A DNA stretch of 64,000 nucleotides, taken from the NCBI GenBank assembly GCA_945877365.1, contig CAMCRV010000008.1, positions 1 through 64,000 of the forward strand. Direction: 5' to 3'. The DNA is from an uncultured Clostridia bacterium (GTDB lineage: Bacteria > Bacillota > Clostridia > Oscillospirales > Oscillospiraceae). Position numbers and translations under genes: made by a program. Shown piece by piece: positions 7,416 to 16,578 of the stretch (positions are counted from its first letter, which is position 1; each line of letters begins with the position of its first letter). The notes under the pieces are model-generated. The model saw nothing but the letters and a program-made list of their open reading frames with translations, searched no databases and had not been told where the DNA came from.

Positions 7416-9735
7416 TTGTGAAAATATCCTGAAGTGGACGGAAGCTCAGCTGAAATACACCTACGATGTCGCCCTGCAGGAGGCCACCCCGCAGGAGCTC
7501 CATGAGGCTCTGGGCACTGCCGTGATGATGGCCATTTCCGACAACTGGAGCAGCGCCAAGCACAAGCGCCTGCACCAGCGGAAGGCCTTCTACTTCTCCG
7601 CCGAATACCTCATCGGCCGTCTGGTGTACAGCAACCTGTTCAACCTGGGGATTCTGGACGAGATGAAGAAGCTGTTTGCCCAGCATGGCGTGGATCTGGC
7701 CATTCTGGAGGACATCGAGGACGATGCTCTGGGCAACGGCGGTCTGGGCCGTCTGTCTGCCTGCTTCCTGGACTCCGCCGCCAGCACCAATCTGCCCCTC
7801 AGCGGCTACGGCCTGCGCTACCGCTTCGGCCTGTTCAAGCAGAGCTTCGATGCCAACGGCAGTCAGGTGGAGAAGGCCGACGACTGGACGAAATACGGCG
7901 ATCCCTGGTCCTACCGCCGCTACAACCACACCGTGAAGGTGAAGTTCCCCGACCATACCGTGCTGGCTGTCCCCTATGATGTGCCCGTCATCGGCTATGG
8001 CACCGACAACATCGGCACCCTCCGGCTGTGGCAGTGCGAGGCCGAGCAGGAGCTGGACTTCAACGCCTTCAACAATCAGGACTATCTCCGGGCTCTGGAT
8101 CAGAAGAACAAGGCCGAGGATATCACCCGTGTCCTGTACCCCAACGACTCCACCTACGAGGGCAAGCGGCTGCGGATCAAGCAGCAGTATGTGCTGTCCT
8201 CCGCCTCCCTGCAGGATATGCTGCGGACCTTCAAGCTGGCCCACGGCACCGACTACGCCCGGTTCTGCGAGTTCTACGCCGTCCAGCTCAACGACACCCA
8301 CCCTGCCATGTCCATTCCCGAGCTGATCCGGCTGCTGATGAACGAGGGCATGAGCTTTGACGATGCCTTTGAGGTGGCTCGCAAGACCTTCTCCTACACC
8401 AACCACACCGTCATGAGCGAGGCACTGGAGAAGTGGCCCATGGATCTGATGCGCAGCGTGGTGCCCGAGATTGTGGATATCATCTGCCGCATTGACCACA
8501 AGCTCCGTCAGGAGCATCCCGGCCTGTGGGTCATCAACAACGACATCATCCACATGGCCAACCTGAGCATCTATGTGGGCTCCTATATCAACGGCGTGGC
8601 AGAGATCCACTCCCAGATTCTGAAGGACGACTGCTTCAACAACTGGTACAAGGTGTTCCCGGAGCGGTTCCAGAACAAGACCAACGGCATCACCCCCCGG
8701 CGGTGGCTGGGTCTGTGCAACCCCGAGCTGACGGCTCTGCTGTCTGAGCGCATCGGCGGCGACTTCCTGAAGGATCTGGATAAGCTGGCCGGCCTGAAGG
8801 GTCAGATCGACGACGAGCTGGTGGATCGGTTCAATGCCGTGAAGCGGGTGAAGAAGGAGCAGCTGTGCAAGATCGTGGCTCAGAAGGAGGGCGTGCAGCT
8901 GAATCCCGACTTCCTGTTCGATGTGCAGGTGAAGCGGCTGCATGAGTATAAGCGCCAGCTGCTGAACGCCCTGAGCATCATGGATATCTACTTCCGCCTG
9001 AAGAACGGCGAGCTGCCCAACTTCCAGCCCACCGTGTTCCTCTTCGGCGCCAAGTCCGCCCCCGGCTACGCCCGGGCAAAGGCCATCATCCGCTATATCA
9101 ACCGGGTGGCCAAGATGATCAACAACGATCCCACCGTGGCCGACAAGATGCGTGTGGTCTTCGTTCAGAACTACAACTGCTCCTATGCCGAGCATATCAT
9201 CCCTGCCGCCGATATCTCCGAGCAGATCTCCCCTGCCGGCACGGAGGCCTCCGGTACCGGCAACATGAAGCTGATGCTCAACGGCGCCGTGACTCTGGGT
9301 ACGCTGGACGGTGCCAATGTGGAAATCGCCAAGGAAGCCGGCATGGAAAATGAGTATATTTTCGGTGCCACCGTGGAAAAGATCAACGAGATCAAGGGCA
9401 GCTACAGCCCCCGGAGCATCTACGAGAGCAACCGCTACCTGCACCGCGCCATCGACACCCTGGTGGACGGCACCGTTCCCACCGATGCCGAGCAGACCGA
9501 GCTGTATCACGCCCTGCTGGACGGCAACAACTGGAGCCGTGCGGATAACTACTACCTGCTGCTGGACTACGCCTCCTATGTGGAAGCCAAGCTGAAGGTG
9601 AACAGCGACTATGCCGACCGCCGTGCCTTCGGCCGGAAGTGCCTGGAGAATATCGCCTCTGCCGGTAAGTTCTCCTCCGACCGCACCATCCGTCAGTACG
9701 CCGAGGAAATCTGGCACATCCAGCCCACCCAGTAA
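7405..9735 (+). CDS. glgP: Glycogen/starch/alpha-glucan phosphorylase
   Basis: Releases glucose-1-phosphate from alpha-1,4-glucans using phosphate and PLP. The protein has 776 residues, in the normal range for family GT35. N-terminal features include KAFYFSAEYLIGR and GNGGLGRLSACFLDS. The PLP-binding motif EASGTGNMKLMLNG is near residue 620, followed by GTLDGANVEI. The start at 7405 is preferred to the ATG at 7399 because GGAG at 7394-7397 is then 7 bases away instead of 1. It overlaps the end of malQ, so translation is probably coupled. A terminator follows. Confidence 0.95.
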   Translation: MKYNCENILKWTEAQLKYTYDVALQEATPQELHEALGTAVMMAISDNWSSAKHKRLHQRKAFYFSAEYLIGRLVYSNLFNLGILDEMKKLFAQHGVDLAILEDIEDDALGNGGLGRLSACFLDSAASTNLPLSGYGLRYRFGLFKQSFDANGSQVEKADDWTKYGDPWSYRRYNHTVKVKFPDHTVLAVPYDVPVIGYGTDNIGTLRLWQCEAEQELDFNAFNNQDYLRALDQKNKAEDITRVLYPNDSTYEGKRLRIKQQYVLSSASLQDMLRTFKLAHGTDYARFCEFYAVQLNDTHPAMSIPELIRLLMNEGMSFDDAFEVARKTFSYTNHTVMSEALEKWPMDLMRSVVPEIVDIICRIDHKLRQEHPGLWVINNDIIHMANLSIYVGSYINGVAEIHSQILKDDCFNNWYKVFPERFQNKTNGITPRRWLGLCNPELTALLSERIGGDFLKDLDKLAGLKGQIDDELVDRFNAVKRVKKEQLCKIVAQKEGVQLNPDFLFDVQVKRLHEYKRQLLNALSIMDIYFRLKNGELPNFQPTVFLFGAKSAPGYARAKAIIRYINRVAKMINNDPTVADKMRVVFVQNYNCSYAEHIIPAADISEQISPAGTEASGTGNMKLMLNGAVTLGTLDGANVEIAKEAGMENEYIFGATVEKINEIKGSYSPRSIYESNRYLHRAIDTLVDGTVPTDAEQTELYHALLDGNNWSRADNYYLLLDYASYVEAKLKVNSDYADRRAFGRKCLENIASAGKFSSDRTIRQYAEEIWHIQPTQ

Positions 9736-9743
9736 TCAGCCCA

Positions 9744-9776
9744 ATGCCCCCACCGCCTGCGGTGGGGGCATATTTT
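9744..9776 (+). terminator. Terminator of malQ-glgP
   Basis: Stem TGCCCCCACCGC / GCGGTGGGGGCA with loop CT, then TATTTTG. Confidence 0.9.
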
Positions 9777-9881
9777 GTGGGAATGGAGCGTTGATTTTGA
9801 TAAAGAATCCTCCGGGCACTGTTTCCGTGTAAAGAATTCTTGTGAGTTTTTATAAAAATCAGGAAAAACAGGAAATAACTC

Positions 9882-9910
9882 TTGGCAGATTGACAAGAAT
9901 TTGGTATAAT
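9882..9910 (+). promoter_or_regulatory. Promoter of the nucleotidyltransferase gene
   Basis: TTGGCA at 9882 and a perfect TATAAT at 9905, 17-base spacer, about 115 bases upstream of the ATG. Confidence 0.75.
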
Positions 9911-10025
9911 GAAAAAGTCAAAATCAAGGATTGAAAGCATGGCTTGAAATGGCCTTCCCGGAAATGGTAAAGGCTGGAAGATAAGCCCGGAGAATTCAAC
10001 CATAAACATAAAGGAGACAAGCATT

Positions 10026-10955
10026 ATGAAGAAACCTGTTCTTGTTGTCATGGCTGCGGGTATGGGCAGCCGCTACGGCGGCCTGAAGCAGATCGACCCT
10101 GTGGGCAGCTGCGGAGAGGCGATTCTGGACTACTCCATTTACGATGCCCATGAGGCCGGTTTTGAGACGGTGGTCATCATCATCAAGGAGGCCATCAAGA
10201 AGGACTTTATGGATACCGTTGGCGCCCGGCTGAAGGACGCTCCTGTGGAGATTCGCTACGCCTATCAGGAGCTGGACAAGATTCCCGCCGGTTATACCGT
10301 CCCTGCCGACCGCACCAAGCCCTGGGGCACCAGCCACGCTGTGCTCTGCGCCAAGGATGTGATTGGGGACGCTCCCTTTGCCGTCATCAATGCCGACGAC
10401 TACTACGGCAAGTCCGCCTACCGGGAGATGTACAACTTCCTGTGCAATGCTCAGGACACCGACAAGTACAACTACTGCATGATCGGCTATGAGCTGGGCA
10501 AGACTGTCACCGACAACGGCTCCGTTGCCCGGGGTGTCTGCGAAACCGACGAAAACGGCTACCTCACCGAGGTGGTGGAGCGCACCAAGATCGAGAAGTA
10601 TGCTGGCGGCATCCACTTCACCGAGGACGACGGCGCCACCTGGACGGATGTGCCTGCCACTGCTACCGTATCCATGAATATGTGGGGCTATACCCCCAGC
10701 TTCATCCGGGAGATCGAGACCCGGTTTCCGGCATTCCTAGATGCCGTGCTGAAGGACGGCAACCCCAAGGCAGAGTTCTTCCTGCCCTCCACCGTCTCCC
10801 AGCTGCTGAAGGAGGATAAGGCCACCGTGAAGGTGCTGCACTCTGCCGACAAGTGGTACGGCGTCACCTACGCCGCCGACAAGCCCGTGGTGGTGCAGAT
10901 GCTGAAGGAGAAGACCGCCGAGGGTCTGTATCCCAACGGCCTGTGGAAGAAGTAA
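10026..10955 (+). CDS. Sugar-phosphate nucleotidyltransferase (NTP_transferase family)
   Basis: A 309-residue cytoplasmic enzyme expected to join a sugar-1-phosphate to an NTP. The N-terminal signature LVVMAAGMGSRYGGLKQIDP holds the nucleotide-binding loop, and FAVINADDYYG holds the metal-binding Asp pair. Family members with this opening are usually annotated only as nucleotidyltransferases. UTP-glucose-1-phosphate or a choline-phosphate-type substrate are both possible, so no symbol is given. AAAGGAGACAAGCATT precedes the start. It has its own promoter and terminator. Standing next to glycogen enzymes that make glucose-1-phosphate, a glucose-1-phosphate substrate is plausible but inferred. 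Confidence 0.85.
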   Translation: MKKPVLVVMAAGMGSRYGGLKQIDPVGSCGEAILDYSIYDAHEAGFETVVIIIKEAIKKDFMDTVGARLKDAPVEIRYAYQELDKIPAGYTVPADRTKPWGTSHAVLCAKDVIGDAPFAVINADDYYGKSAYREMYNFLCNAQDTDKYNYCMIGYELGKTVTDNGSVARGVCETDENGYLTEVVERTKIEKYAGGIHFTEDDGATWTDVPATATVSMNMWGYTPSFIREIETRFPAFLDAVLKDGNPKAEFFLPSTVSQLLKEDKATVKVLHSADKWYGVTYAADKPVVVQMLKEKTAEGLYPNGLWKK

Positions 10956-10965
10956 ACAAGGATAC

Positions 10966-10993
10966 AAGGGTGCGCAAACGCGCACCCTTTTCC
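10966..10993 (+). terminator. Terminator of the nucleotidyltransferase gene
   Basis: Stem GGGTGCGC / GCGCACCC, loop AAAC, followed by TTTT. Confidence 0.85.
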
Positions 10994-11014
10994 AGTTTTT
11001 TCCGGGAAAGACCG

Positions 11015-11044
11015 TTGACAAACGCCGGTGTAAAACAGTATACT
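11015..11044 (+). promoter_or_regulatory. Promoter of the transketolase operon
   Basis: TTGACA at 11015, 18-base spacer, TATACT at 11039; about 80 bases before the first subunit. Confidence 0.75.
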
Positions 11045-11125
11045 ATAAGGGGGTCTGTGGACCTCTGTTATATTTGAAGAAGCATTCTGCCTTGTCGGAG
11101 GGCAGGAGAGATTAAGGAGAATAGC

Positions 11126-11959
11126 ATGGATAAGAAGCAGCTGCAAATCACCGCCTGCAAGGTGCGTATGGGCATCCTCACCGGAACCCACAGCGCCAAG
11201 GCGGGTCATCCCGGCGGAAGCCTGTCCGCCGCGGATCTGTTTACCTACCTGTACTTTCAGGAGCTGAATGTGGACCCTGCCAACCCCAAGTGGGAGGATC
11301 GGGACCGCTTTGTGCTGAGCAAGGGTCACACCGCCCCCGGCCTGTACGCCGCTCTGGCGCACCGGGGCTTCTTCCCGGTGGAGGATTTAACCACCCTGCG
11401 GCACATCGACTCCTATCTGCAGGGCCACCCCAACATGAACAGCGTTCCCGGTGTGGATATGTCCACCGGATCTCTGGGTCAGGGCATCTCCTGCGCCGTG
11501 GGCATGGCTATGGGGCTGAAGCATCAGGGGAAGTCCGCCCGGGTCTATACCCTGCTGGGGGACGGTGAGATTCAGGAGGGTCAGGTCTGGGAGGCCTGCA
11601 TGGCTGCTTCCCATTACAAGCTGGATAACCTTGTGGTGATTGTGGACAACAACGGCCTGCAGATCGACGGCGATGTGGCCAAGGTCATGAGTCCCTATCC
11701 CATTGCGGACAAGCTGGAGGCCTTCGGCTTCCACACCATCGCCATCGACGGCCACGACTTTGACCAGATGGAGCAGGCCTTTGCCGAGGCCAGAACCGTC
11801 AAGGGTAAGCCCACCGCCATCGTGATGAAGACCGTCAAGGGCAAGGGCGTGTCCTTCATGGAAAACAACGCCGGCTGGCACGGCAAGGCACCCAATGATG
11901 CCGAGTATGCCCAGGCAATGGACGAGATTCAGGCAGTGCTTGCCGGACTGGAGGGTTAA
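11126..11959 (+). CDS. Transketolase, N-terminal (TPP-binding) subunit
   Basis: One half of a two-gene transketolase that moves two-carbon units between sugar phosphates in the pentose phosphate pathway. The 277 residues cover the pyrophosphate-binding domain: GHPGGSLSAADLFTYLYF, SKGHTAPGLYAALAHRG, GSLGQGISCAVGMA, and the TPP motif GDGEIQEGQVWEACMAA with VDNN at its end. AAGGAG lies upstream of the ATG. It is followed after 2 bases by the C-terminal subunit. The split form is normal in many anaerobes and is not a frameshift. Confidence 0.95.
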   Translation: MDKKQLQITACKVRMGILTGTHSAKAGHPGGSLSAADLFTYLYFQELNVDPANPKWEDRDRFVLSKGHTAPGLYAALAHRGFFPVEDLTTLRHIDSYLQGHPNMNSVPGVDMSTGSLGQGISCAVGMAMGLKHQGKSARVYTLLGDGEIQEGQVWEACMAASHYKLDNLVVIVDNNGLQIDGDVAKVMSPYPIADKLEAFGFHTIAIDGHDFDQMEQAFAEARTVKGKPTAIVMKTVKGKGVSFMENNAGWHGKAPNDAEYAQAMDEIQAVLAGLEG

Positions 11960-11961
11960 TC

Positions 11962-12900
11962 ATGGCTGAAGTGAAGAAAATCGCAACCCGGGAGGGCTAC
12001 GGCGCGGCACTGGTGGAGTTGGGCAAGGCTCACGACAATGTGGTGGTGCTGGATGCCGACCTGGCAGGAGCCACCAAGACCTCCGTATTCCAGAAGGCCT
12101 TCCCTGACCGGCACTTCGACTTCGGCATTGCCGAGGCCAATATGATCTGTGCCGCCGCCGGCATGGCAACCACCGGACTGGTGCCCTTTGCCGCCAGCTT
12201 TGCCATGTTTGCCGCCGGGCGCGCCTATGAGCAGGTGCGCAACTCCGTGGGCTACCCCCACCTGAATGTGAAAATCGGCGCAACCCACGGCGGCATCTCC
12301 GTGGGTGAGGACGGCGCAAGCCACCAGTGCTGCGAGGATTTCGCCCTGATGCGCTCCATCCCCGGCATGGTGGTGATGAGCCCTGCCGACGAGGTGGAGG
12401 CCAGAGCTATGGTCAAGGCCGCCTATGAGCATGACGGCCCGGTGTATATGCGCTTTGGTCGTTCCGCTGTGCCGGTGATTCATGAGGAGGGTACCCCCTT
12501 CGCCATCGGCAAGGGTGAGATTCTCCGGGACGGCACTGATGTTGCCATCATCGCCAACGGCCTGCTGGTGTACGAAGCCGTGGTGGCTGCCGAAGAGCTG
12601 GCTGCCAGGGGCATCAACGCCATGGTCATCAACATGGCTACCATCAAGCCTCTGGACGAGGAGCTGGTTCTGGCCGCTGCCAGGAAGTGCGGCAGAATCA
12701 TCACCTGTGAGGAGCATTCCATCATCGGCGGTCTGGGTGAGGCTGTGTGCAGCCTGCTGTCTGAGAAGCTGCCCACTCCTGTCCGCCGCATCGGTGTCAA
12801 CGATGTGTTCGGTCACTCCGGCCCTGCCGCGGCTCTGCTGAAGGAGTTCGGCCTCAGCGCGGAGCATATCGCAGAAGTGGCTGTGGAGTTCTGCAAGTAA
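11962..12900 (+). CDS. Transketolase, C-terminal (pyrimidine-binding) subunit
   Basis: The 312-residue partner of the preceding subunit. It contains the pyrimidine-binding domain (DFGIAEANMICAAAGMA, ATHGGISVGEDGASHQ, PADEVEARAMVKAA) and the transketolase C-terminal domain (DVAIIANGLLVYEAVVAAEEL, EEHSIIGGLGEAV). GGAGGG ahead of the ATG lies in the last codons of the upstream gene, so the two are translationally coupled. DXS and transketolase share these folds; the short, split architecture favours transketolase. Confidence 0.95.
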   Translation: MAEVKKIATREGYGAALVELGKAHDNVVVLDADLAGATKTSVFQKAFPDRHFDFGIAEANMICAAAGMATTGLVPFAASFAMFAAGRAYEQVRNSVGYPHLNVKIGATHGGISVGEDGASHQCCEDFALMRSIPGMVVMSPADEVEARAMVKAAYEHDGPVYMRFGRSAVPVIHEEGTPFAIGKGEILRDGTDVAIIANGLLVYEAVVAAEELAARGINAMVINMATIKPLDEELVLAAARKCGRIITCEEHSIIGGLGEAVCSLLSEKLPTPVRRIGVNDVFGHSGPAAALLKEFGLSAEHIAEVAVEFCK

Positions 12901-12910
12901 CGGGTTCTCA

Positions 12911-13031
12911 GGCCCCCTTGTGTAAAGGGGGCTGTCACCGCATTGCGGTGACTGGGGGATTGACACTGCCGAGGTCAACCCCTCCGCCCCAGTGTGCGCA
13001 CTGGGGCACCTCCCCTTACACAGGGGAGGCT
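12911..13031. repeat. Palindromic repeat family 1, gene-free copy
   Basis: Outer arms CCCCCTTGTGTAAAGGGGG and CCTCCCCTTACACAGGGGAGG. The inner hairpins are GTCACCGCATTGCGGTGAC and GCCCCAGTGTGCGCACTGGGGC. It is placed between the transketolase stop and the terminator. Confidence 0.9.
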
Positions 13032-13090
13032 TAGCTGCTGTTGTGTCAGTGCCTTTCATCCGGGTTTCCATCAACACAGTTCCCTGCAAT

Positions 13091-13130
13091 CAAAAATCGC
13101 TCTGTGGGGTTGCCCACAGAGCGATTTTTT
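13091..13130. terminator. Bidirectional terminator between converging operons
   Basis: Stem AAAATCGCTCTGTGGG / CCCACAGAGCGATTTT with A-run and T-run on both sides. It serves the transketolase operon (+) and the BlaI/BlaR-like operon (-). Confidence 0.9.
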
Positions 13131-13132
13131 AC

Positions 13133-16048
13133 TTATTCATGGAACTCACATTCGTACTCGTCCACTTTCCAGGTGCCGTTCTCCCGAACCAGAGACAGAT
13201 TCAGGTAATGGGTGCCGTTGCCCTGGCTGCTGTCCGTGAAGGGGACGGAGAGGTAGTAGTAACCATTTTGCTCCATGACCTGCCCCACGGGGCCGTAGAG
13301 GACAACGGAATCCTCAAGAATCTGAACACCCTCGGTGCTGCCTTCGTAGCTGGTGGCCTCCCAGGCCTGCAGCAGAGGCTCCGACATACAGGCACCCATG
13401 GTTTCGGTGTCGTTGGCAAAGAAAGCATAGGTGAACCTGACCACGGTGGCCTCCAGATTCTGGGCATCCAGCTCATCGGTGCCGGTGATGTCCTTTAACC
13501 AGTCCAGCCCGGAAATCTCAGTGGATTCCTCAGCCGCTGCTTCGGGGAACAGCACCTTGCCGTCCAGCGTGACATTGGAGCAGTCGATGAAGTTGGTGTC
13601 GTCGCCACCCAGATCCCGGAAGGTGCAGTTGTCAATGACCACATCCTTGGTGCTCCACATCTGGATGCCGCCGATGCTGCAATCGTAGATATCGCTGTTC
13701 AGAACCTTTACATCGCTGCAATAGTTGGTTTCCACACCCAGAATGCCGCAGCCGAACAGACCGCAGCTGTCCACGGTGATGCCGTCGGAGTCGTTGAAGT
13801 TCAGCACGCCGCCGGCGCAGCTGCCGGGAGCCTCGGTGTGACCGGCGGTGAAGCCGGAGACGGTGGTGTTGGTGCAGGCGCGGAAGGTGAGGACATTGGC
13901 ATACCGGGGGGTGACGGAGATGGTGTGCCCCTTGATATTGCCATCGTTGGAGCGGATGGTCAAGTTGTCCACATTCTGGATGATGAGGCCGGGGCCGTCA
14001 TAGATGTCCTCCCAGCAGTAGTAGTCCCCGGTGACGGTGCCGTAGCCCGTGGCCTTGTTGATTTCATACATCTCACCGGTGAGGATGATCTCGGTGTTGG
14101 GGGCGATGGCTGCCAGCAGCTCATCCACGGTGGCAACCTCCACCTGCTTCTGGGGCTGGGTGGGGTCGCTGGCCTGCACAGTGCCGAATCGCTTGGCAAG
14201 CCTTGCCTCGGTAAGGTTCGTGCCGGTTTCGTCCACAACCCAGTAGCAGTTGGGGGCATACCAGTTGCGGATGTTGTTGTCGGTGAAGGTGTTGTCGTCT
14301 TTCAGAAGCATATAGCCGTTTTGGTTGAAGGCACCGTTCTGAATCCGGTTGTTCTGGAAGGTATTGTTGAGAAGCTCAACGCTGGAATCGGTGCTGTCCA
14401 CCAGATACATCAGGGTGCTGTCGGACAGCAGGGAGTTTTTCACCACCACGCCGGAGGTCTGGGTTGCGGTGAGGTAGGTGTAGGCATTGTAGCCGTAGCC
14501 GTCGATGTGGTCAAAGGTGCACGCATCCATGGTGACGGTGTCGCAGCGGTACAGATCCACCGCGCTGCTGGAGCACTCGTAGATCCGGCACTGCTTCAGC
14601 TCCAGATTCCGGCAGCTTTCGGCATTGACACCCACCACGCCGCAGCCAAAGAGGCCCAGTCCATCCATCTGTGTGTTCCGGCAGTCGATGAGCTTCAGCA
14701 CGCCGCCGCAGCACTCGCCGGGCTTGTCCTTGGTGTGACCGGCGGTGAAGCCCGAGAGCGTCACATTGTCGCAGTTGTCCAGCGTGATGACATGAGCGTA
14801 CCGGGGTTCTGTCTCCAAAGTGGTGCTGTCCATGCCGCTGCCCCGGATGGTCAGGCCGTGGACGCTGTCCAGCTGCAATCCAAAGCCGTCATAGTCCTCT
14901 ACCCAGTGGTAGTAGAGACTGCCGCTCTGCTGGCCGTAATTGCTGGCATCGCAGAGGTTGTATGTACCGGGCAGCATGAGGATATCCGCGTTGGGGGCGA
15001 TGGCACCCAGCAGCTCGTCCACATTTCTCACTTCAATGGTTCCGGGGGTGGTGACCTCAAGGCTGGGGCCGTCCGAGGAGCCGGGGTTCAGCGCGCAGGC
15101 CGCCAGGGCGGCGATGAGCACCACTGCGGCGGTGATGATGACCCAGAATTTGGGCTGTTTCCAGTTAGCCATATTTTTGATGCGTCCTTTCGTGTCGCCC
15201 TCGCCGAAGGCAAGGGGTGTCAAAGCAATGGAGGGGTGGTGGGTGGACAGCCGCAGCAGGGATTCGGCGTAGAAGCTCCGAACCTGTGGGCCAAACCGGC
15301 GGATCACCGCCTCGTCACAGCTCATTTCCATATCCTTCCCCGACAGCCGGAAGGCCACCCACGCCAGTGGGTTGAACCAGTGCAGGCTCAGGGCGATGTA
15401 GGCCAGCAGCCGCACAACGGGATCTCTGCGCTGGATGTGGCAGGTCTCGTGAGCCAGAATGTAGGCCATTTCCGACTCTGCCAGCTGGGAGGGAAGGAAG
15501 ATTTTGGGGCGGAGGATGCCCAGCACAAAGGGGCCGGGGATGTGATCCGCCATGTAGATCCGCCGGGACAGCTTCACCGCACCCGTGAGCCTGCGGTGAA
15601 GAAGAAGCAGACTGACAAAGCTGTACACCAGCATCCCGGCAACCCCTGCCGCCCAAACAATCGCGGCGTAGTCCAGCAAACTTTTCTCAGGCTCCGGTGC
15701 TGCCTGAGGTTCTGCCGGTAAAATGACATTGGGGGTGTGGTTTTTCTGCGCCGTGAGGGTTTCCTCCGGAATCTGCACCTGCCGGGGCGTTTCCCGGGGG
15801 AGGTACTGCACACTGGATACATTGCCCTGCTGGGAAATTGCCGGGGGCTCCACAATGGTAAACAGAGAGAACATGGAGCTGAAGGACACCGGGCACAGCA
15901 GCCGGAACAGCACCACCGACCACAGAGCGTAGGAGAACACCTTGGGTGCCTTTTTCAGGAACAGCCGGGTGGCCAGCACAAAGAGAATCACCACGCTGCC
16001 GGTGAGGCTCATGTTGAGAATCGGGGAGAAGAGGCTTGTCAATGTCAT
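13133..16048 (-). CDS. BlaR1-like M56 metalloprotease fused to two beta-helix modules
   Basis: A 971-residue membrane protein. Residues 1-320 are an M56 peptidase domain: three early membrane spans, the zinc motif HETCH at 200-204, NPLAWVAFRLSGKDMEMSCDEA, and a fourth span at about 301-320. In BlaR1 and MecR1 the domain after this span is a penicillin-binding sensor. Here it is replaced by two homologous modules (about 335-620 and 640-850) rich in short turns such as NCDNVTLSGFTAGHT and ACTNTTVSGFTAGHT, typical of right-handed parallel beta-helices. A C-terminal alpha/beta domain (about 860-971, VVRFTYAFFANDTETM) follows. Beta-helices often bind or cut polysaccharide, so a surface-glycan sensor is plausible but inferred. 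GAGGGGGTAATTGCC precedes the ATG. It is co-transcribed with blaI, 5 bases apart. Confidence 0.88.
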   Translation of the reverse strand: MTLTSLFSPILNMSLTGSVVILFVLATRLFLKKAPKVFSYALWSVVLFRLLCPVSFSSMFSLFTIVEPPAISQQGNVSSVQYLPRETPRQVQIPEETLTAQKNHTPNVILPAEPQAAPEPEKSLLDYAAIVWAAGVAGMLVYSFVSLLLLHRRLTGAVKLSRRIYMADHIPGPFVLGILRPKIFLPSQLAESEMAYILAHETCHIQRRDPVVRLLAYIALSLHWFNPLAWVAFRLSGKDMEMSCDEAVIRRFGPQVRSFYAESLLRLSTHHPSIALTPLAFGEGDTKGRIKNMANWKQPKFWVIITAAVVLIAALAACALNPGSSDGPSLEVTTPGTIEVRNVDELLGAIAPNADILMLPGTYNLCDASNYGQQSGSLYYHWVEDYDGFGLQLDSVHGLTIRGSGMDSTTLETEPRYAHVITLDNCDNVTLSGFTAGHTKDKPGECCGGVLKLIDCRNTQMDGLGLFGCGVVGVNAESCRNLELKQCRIYECSSSAVDLYRCDTVTMDACTFDHIDGYGYNAYTYLTATQTSGVVVKNSLLSDSTLMYLVDSTDSSVELLNNTFQNNRIQNGAFNQNGYMLLKDDNTFTDNNIRNWYAPNCYWVVDETGTNLTEARLAKRFGTVQASDPTQPQKQVEVATVDELLAAIAPNTEIILTGEMYEINKATGYGTVTGDYYCWEDIYDGPGLIIQNVDNLTIRSNDGNIKGHTISVTPRYANVLTFRACTNTTVSGFTAGHTEAPGSCAGGVLNFNDSDGITVDSCGLFGCGILGVETNYCSDVKVLNSDIYDCSIGGIQMWSTKDVVIDNCTFRDLGGDDTNFIDCSNVTLDGKVLFPEAAAEESTEISGLDWLKDITGTDELDAQNLEATVVRFTYAFFANDTETMGACMSEPLLQAWEATSYEGSTEGVQILEDSVVLYGPVGQVMEQNGYYYLSVPFTDSSQGNGTHYLNLSLVRENGTWKVDEYECEFHE

Positions 16049-16053
16049 GGCAA

Positions 16054-16413
16054 TTACCCCCTCATGGCTTCGATGAGCGCCTGAAGCGCATCGATCTCGC
16101 TGTCGGACAGCTTCTTCTGGGAGGCGAAGGCTGCCACGAAGGCGGGAAGAGAGCCGGAGAAGGTCTCCTCCACAAACTGCTGGCTCTGCTTTGCCTCGAA
16201 TTCCTGCCGGGTCACCAGGGCTGTGACCATGCTGTCCTCCGTGCGGAACAGCCCCTTTTCACTGAGCTTTTTCAGCACGGTATAGGTGGTGGTGCGTTTC
16301 CAGCCCAGCTCCCGGGCGCATATCGCAATCAGCTGCGCGGTGGTCAGGGGAGCATTCTCCCAGATAATCTCCGCAAATCGGGTCTCAATGGGACCCAGCT
16401 TCCAATCTGCCAT
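16054..16413 (-). CDS. BlaI/MecI-family transcriptional repressor
   Basis: A 119-residue winged-helix repressor, the usual BlaI length. Typical segments are LGPIETRFAEIIWENAPLTT, the recognition-helix region WKRTTTYTVLKKLSEKGL, and a dimerising helical C-terminus (ALIEAMRG). It should repress its own operon until cleaved or displaced after signalling by the adjacent BlaR1-like protease. Two matching 17-bp dyads lie directly upstream. No beta-lactamase gene is nearby, so the regulon is probably not antibiotic resistance; target genes elsewhere cannot be excluded. Confidence 0.93.
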   Translation of the reverse strand: MADWKLGPIETRFAEIIWENAPLTTAQLIAICARELGWKRTTTYTVLKKLSEKGLFRTEDSMVTALVTRQEFEAKQSQQFVEETFSGSLPAFVAAFASQKKLSDSEIDALQALIEAMRG

Positions 16414-16431
16414 ATTCTTTCCTTCAATCGT

Positions 16432-16483
16432 GTCTATTTCCTATAGACAACCATAGTCTATCATCAATAGACATATTTGTCAA
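16432..16483 (-). promoter_or_regulatory. Promoter with two BlaI-type operators
   Basis: Minus-strand promoter TTGACA (16483-16478), 17-base spacer, TAGACT (16460-16455). Two dyads, GTCTAT-N5-ATAGAC at 16432-16448 and at 16456-16472, have centres 24 bp apart. The second covers the spacer and -10, and the first lies just downstream. This is the expected arrangement for cooperative repression by BlaI dimers. Confidence 0.85.
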
Positions 16484-16578
16484 TAGTTTGTAACCATATT
16501 TTTGCCGAAATTTCAGAAATCATCAAAACACGAGAAATTGGCTTTGGGGTAGACAAATTGTTATTTGGCGAGGTCAAA

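Noticed and set aside
7330-9717. 795-codon minus-strand frame
   Set aside because: Exact shadow of glgP, with composition of an antisense frame.
11126-12900. Possible frameshift splitting transketolase
   Set aside because: Both parts have their own ribosome site and match the known two-subunit form.
13838-15721. Long plus-strand frame (627 codons) inside the BlaR-like gene
   Set aside because: Gly/Val/His-rich, low-complexity composition typical of a shadow opposite a GC-rich gene; no ribosome site, no domain.
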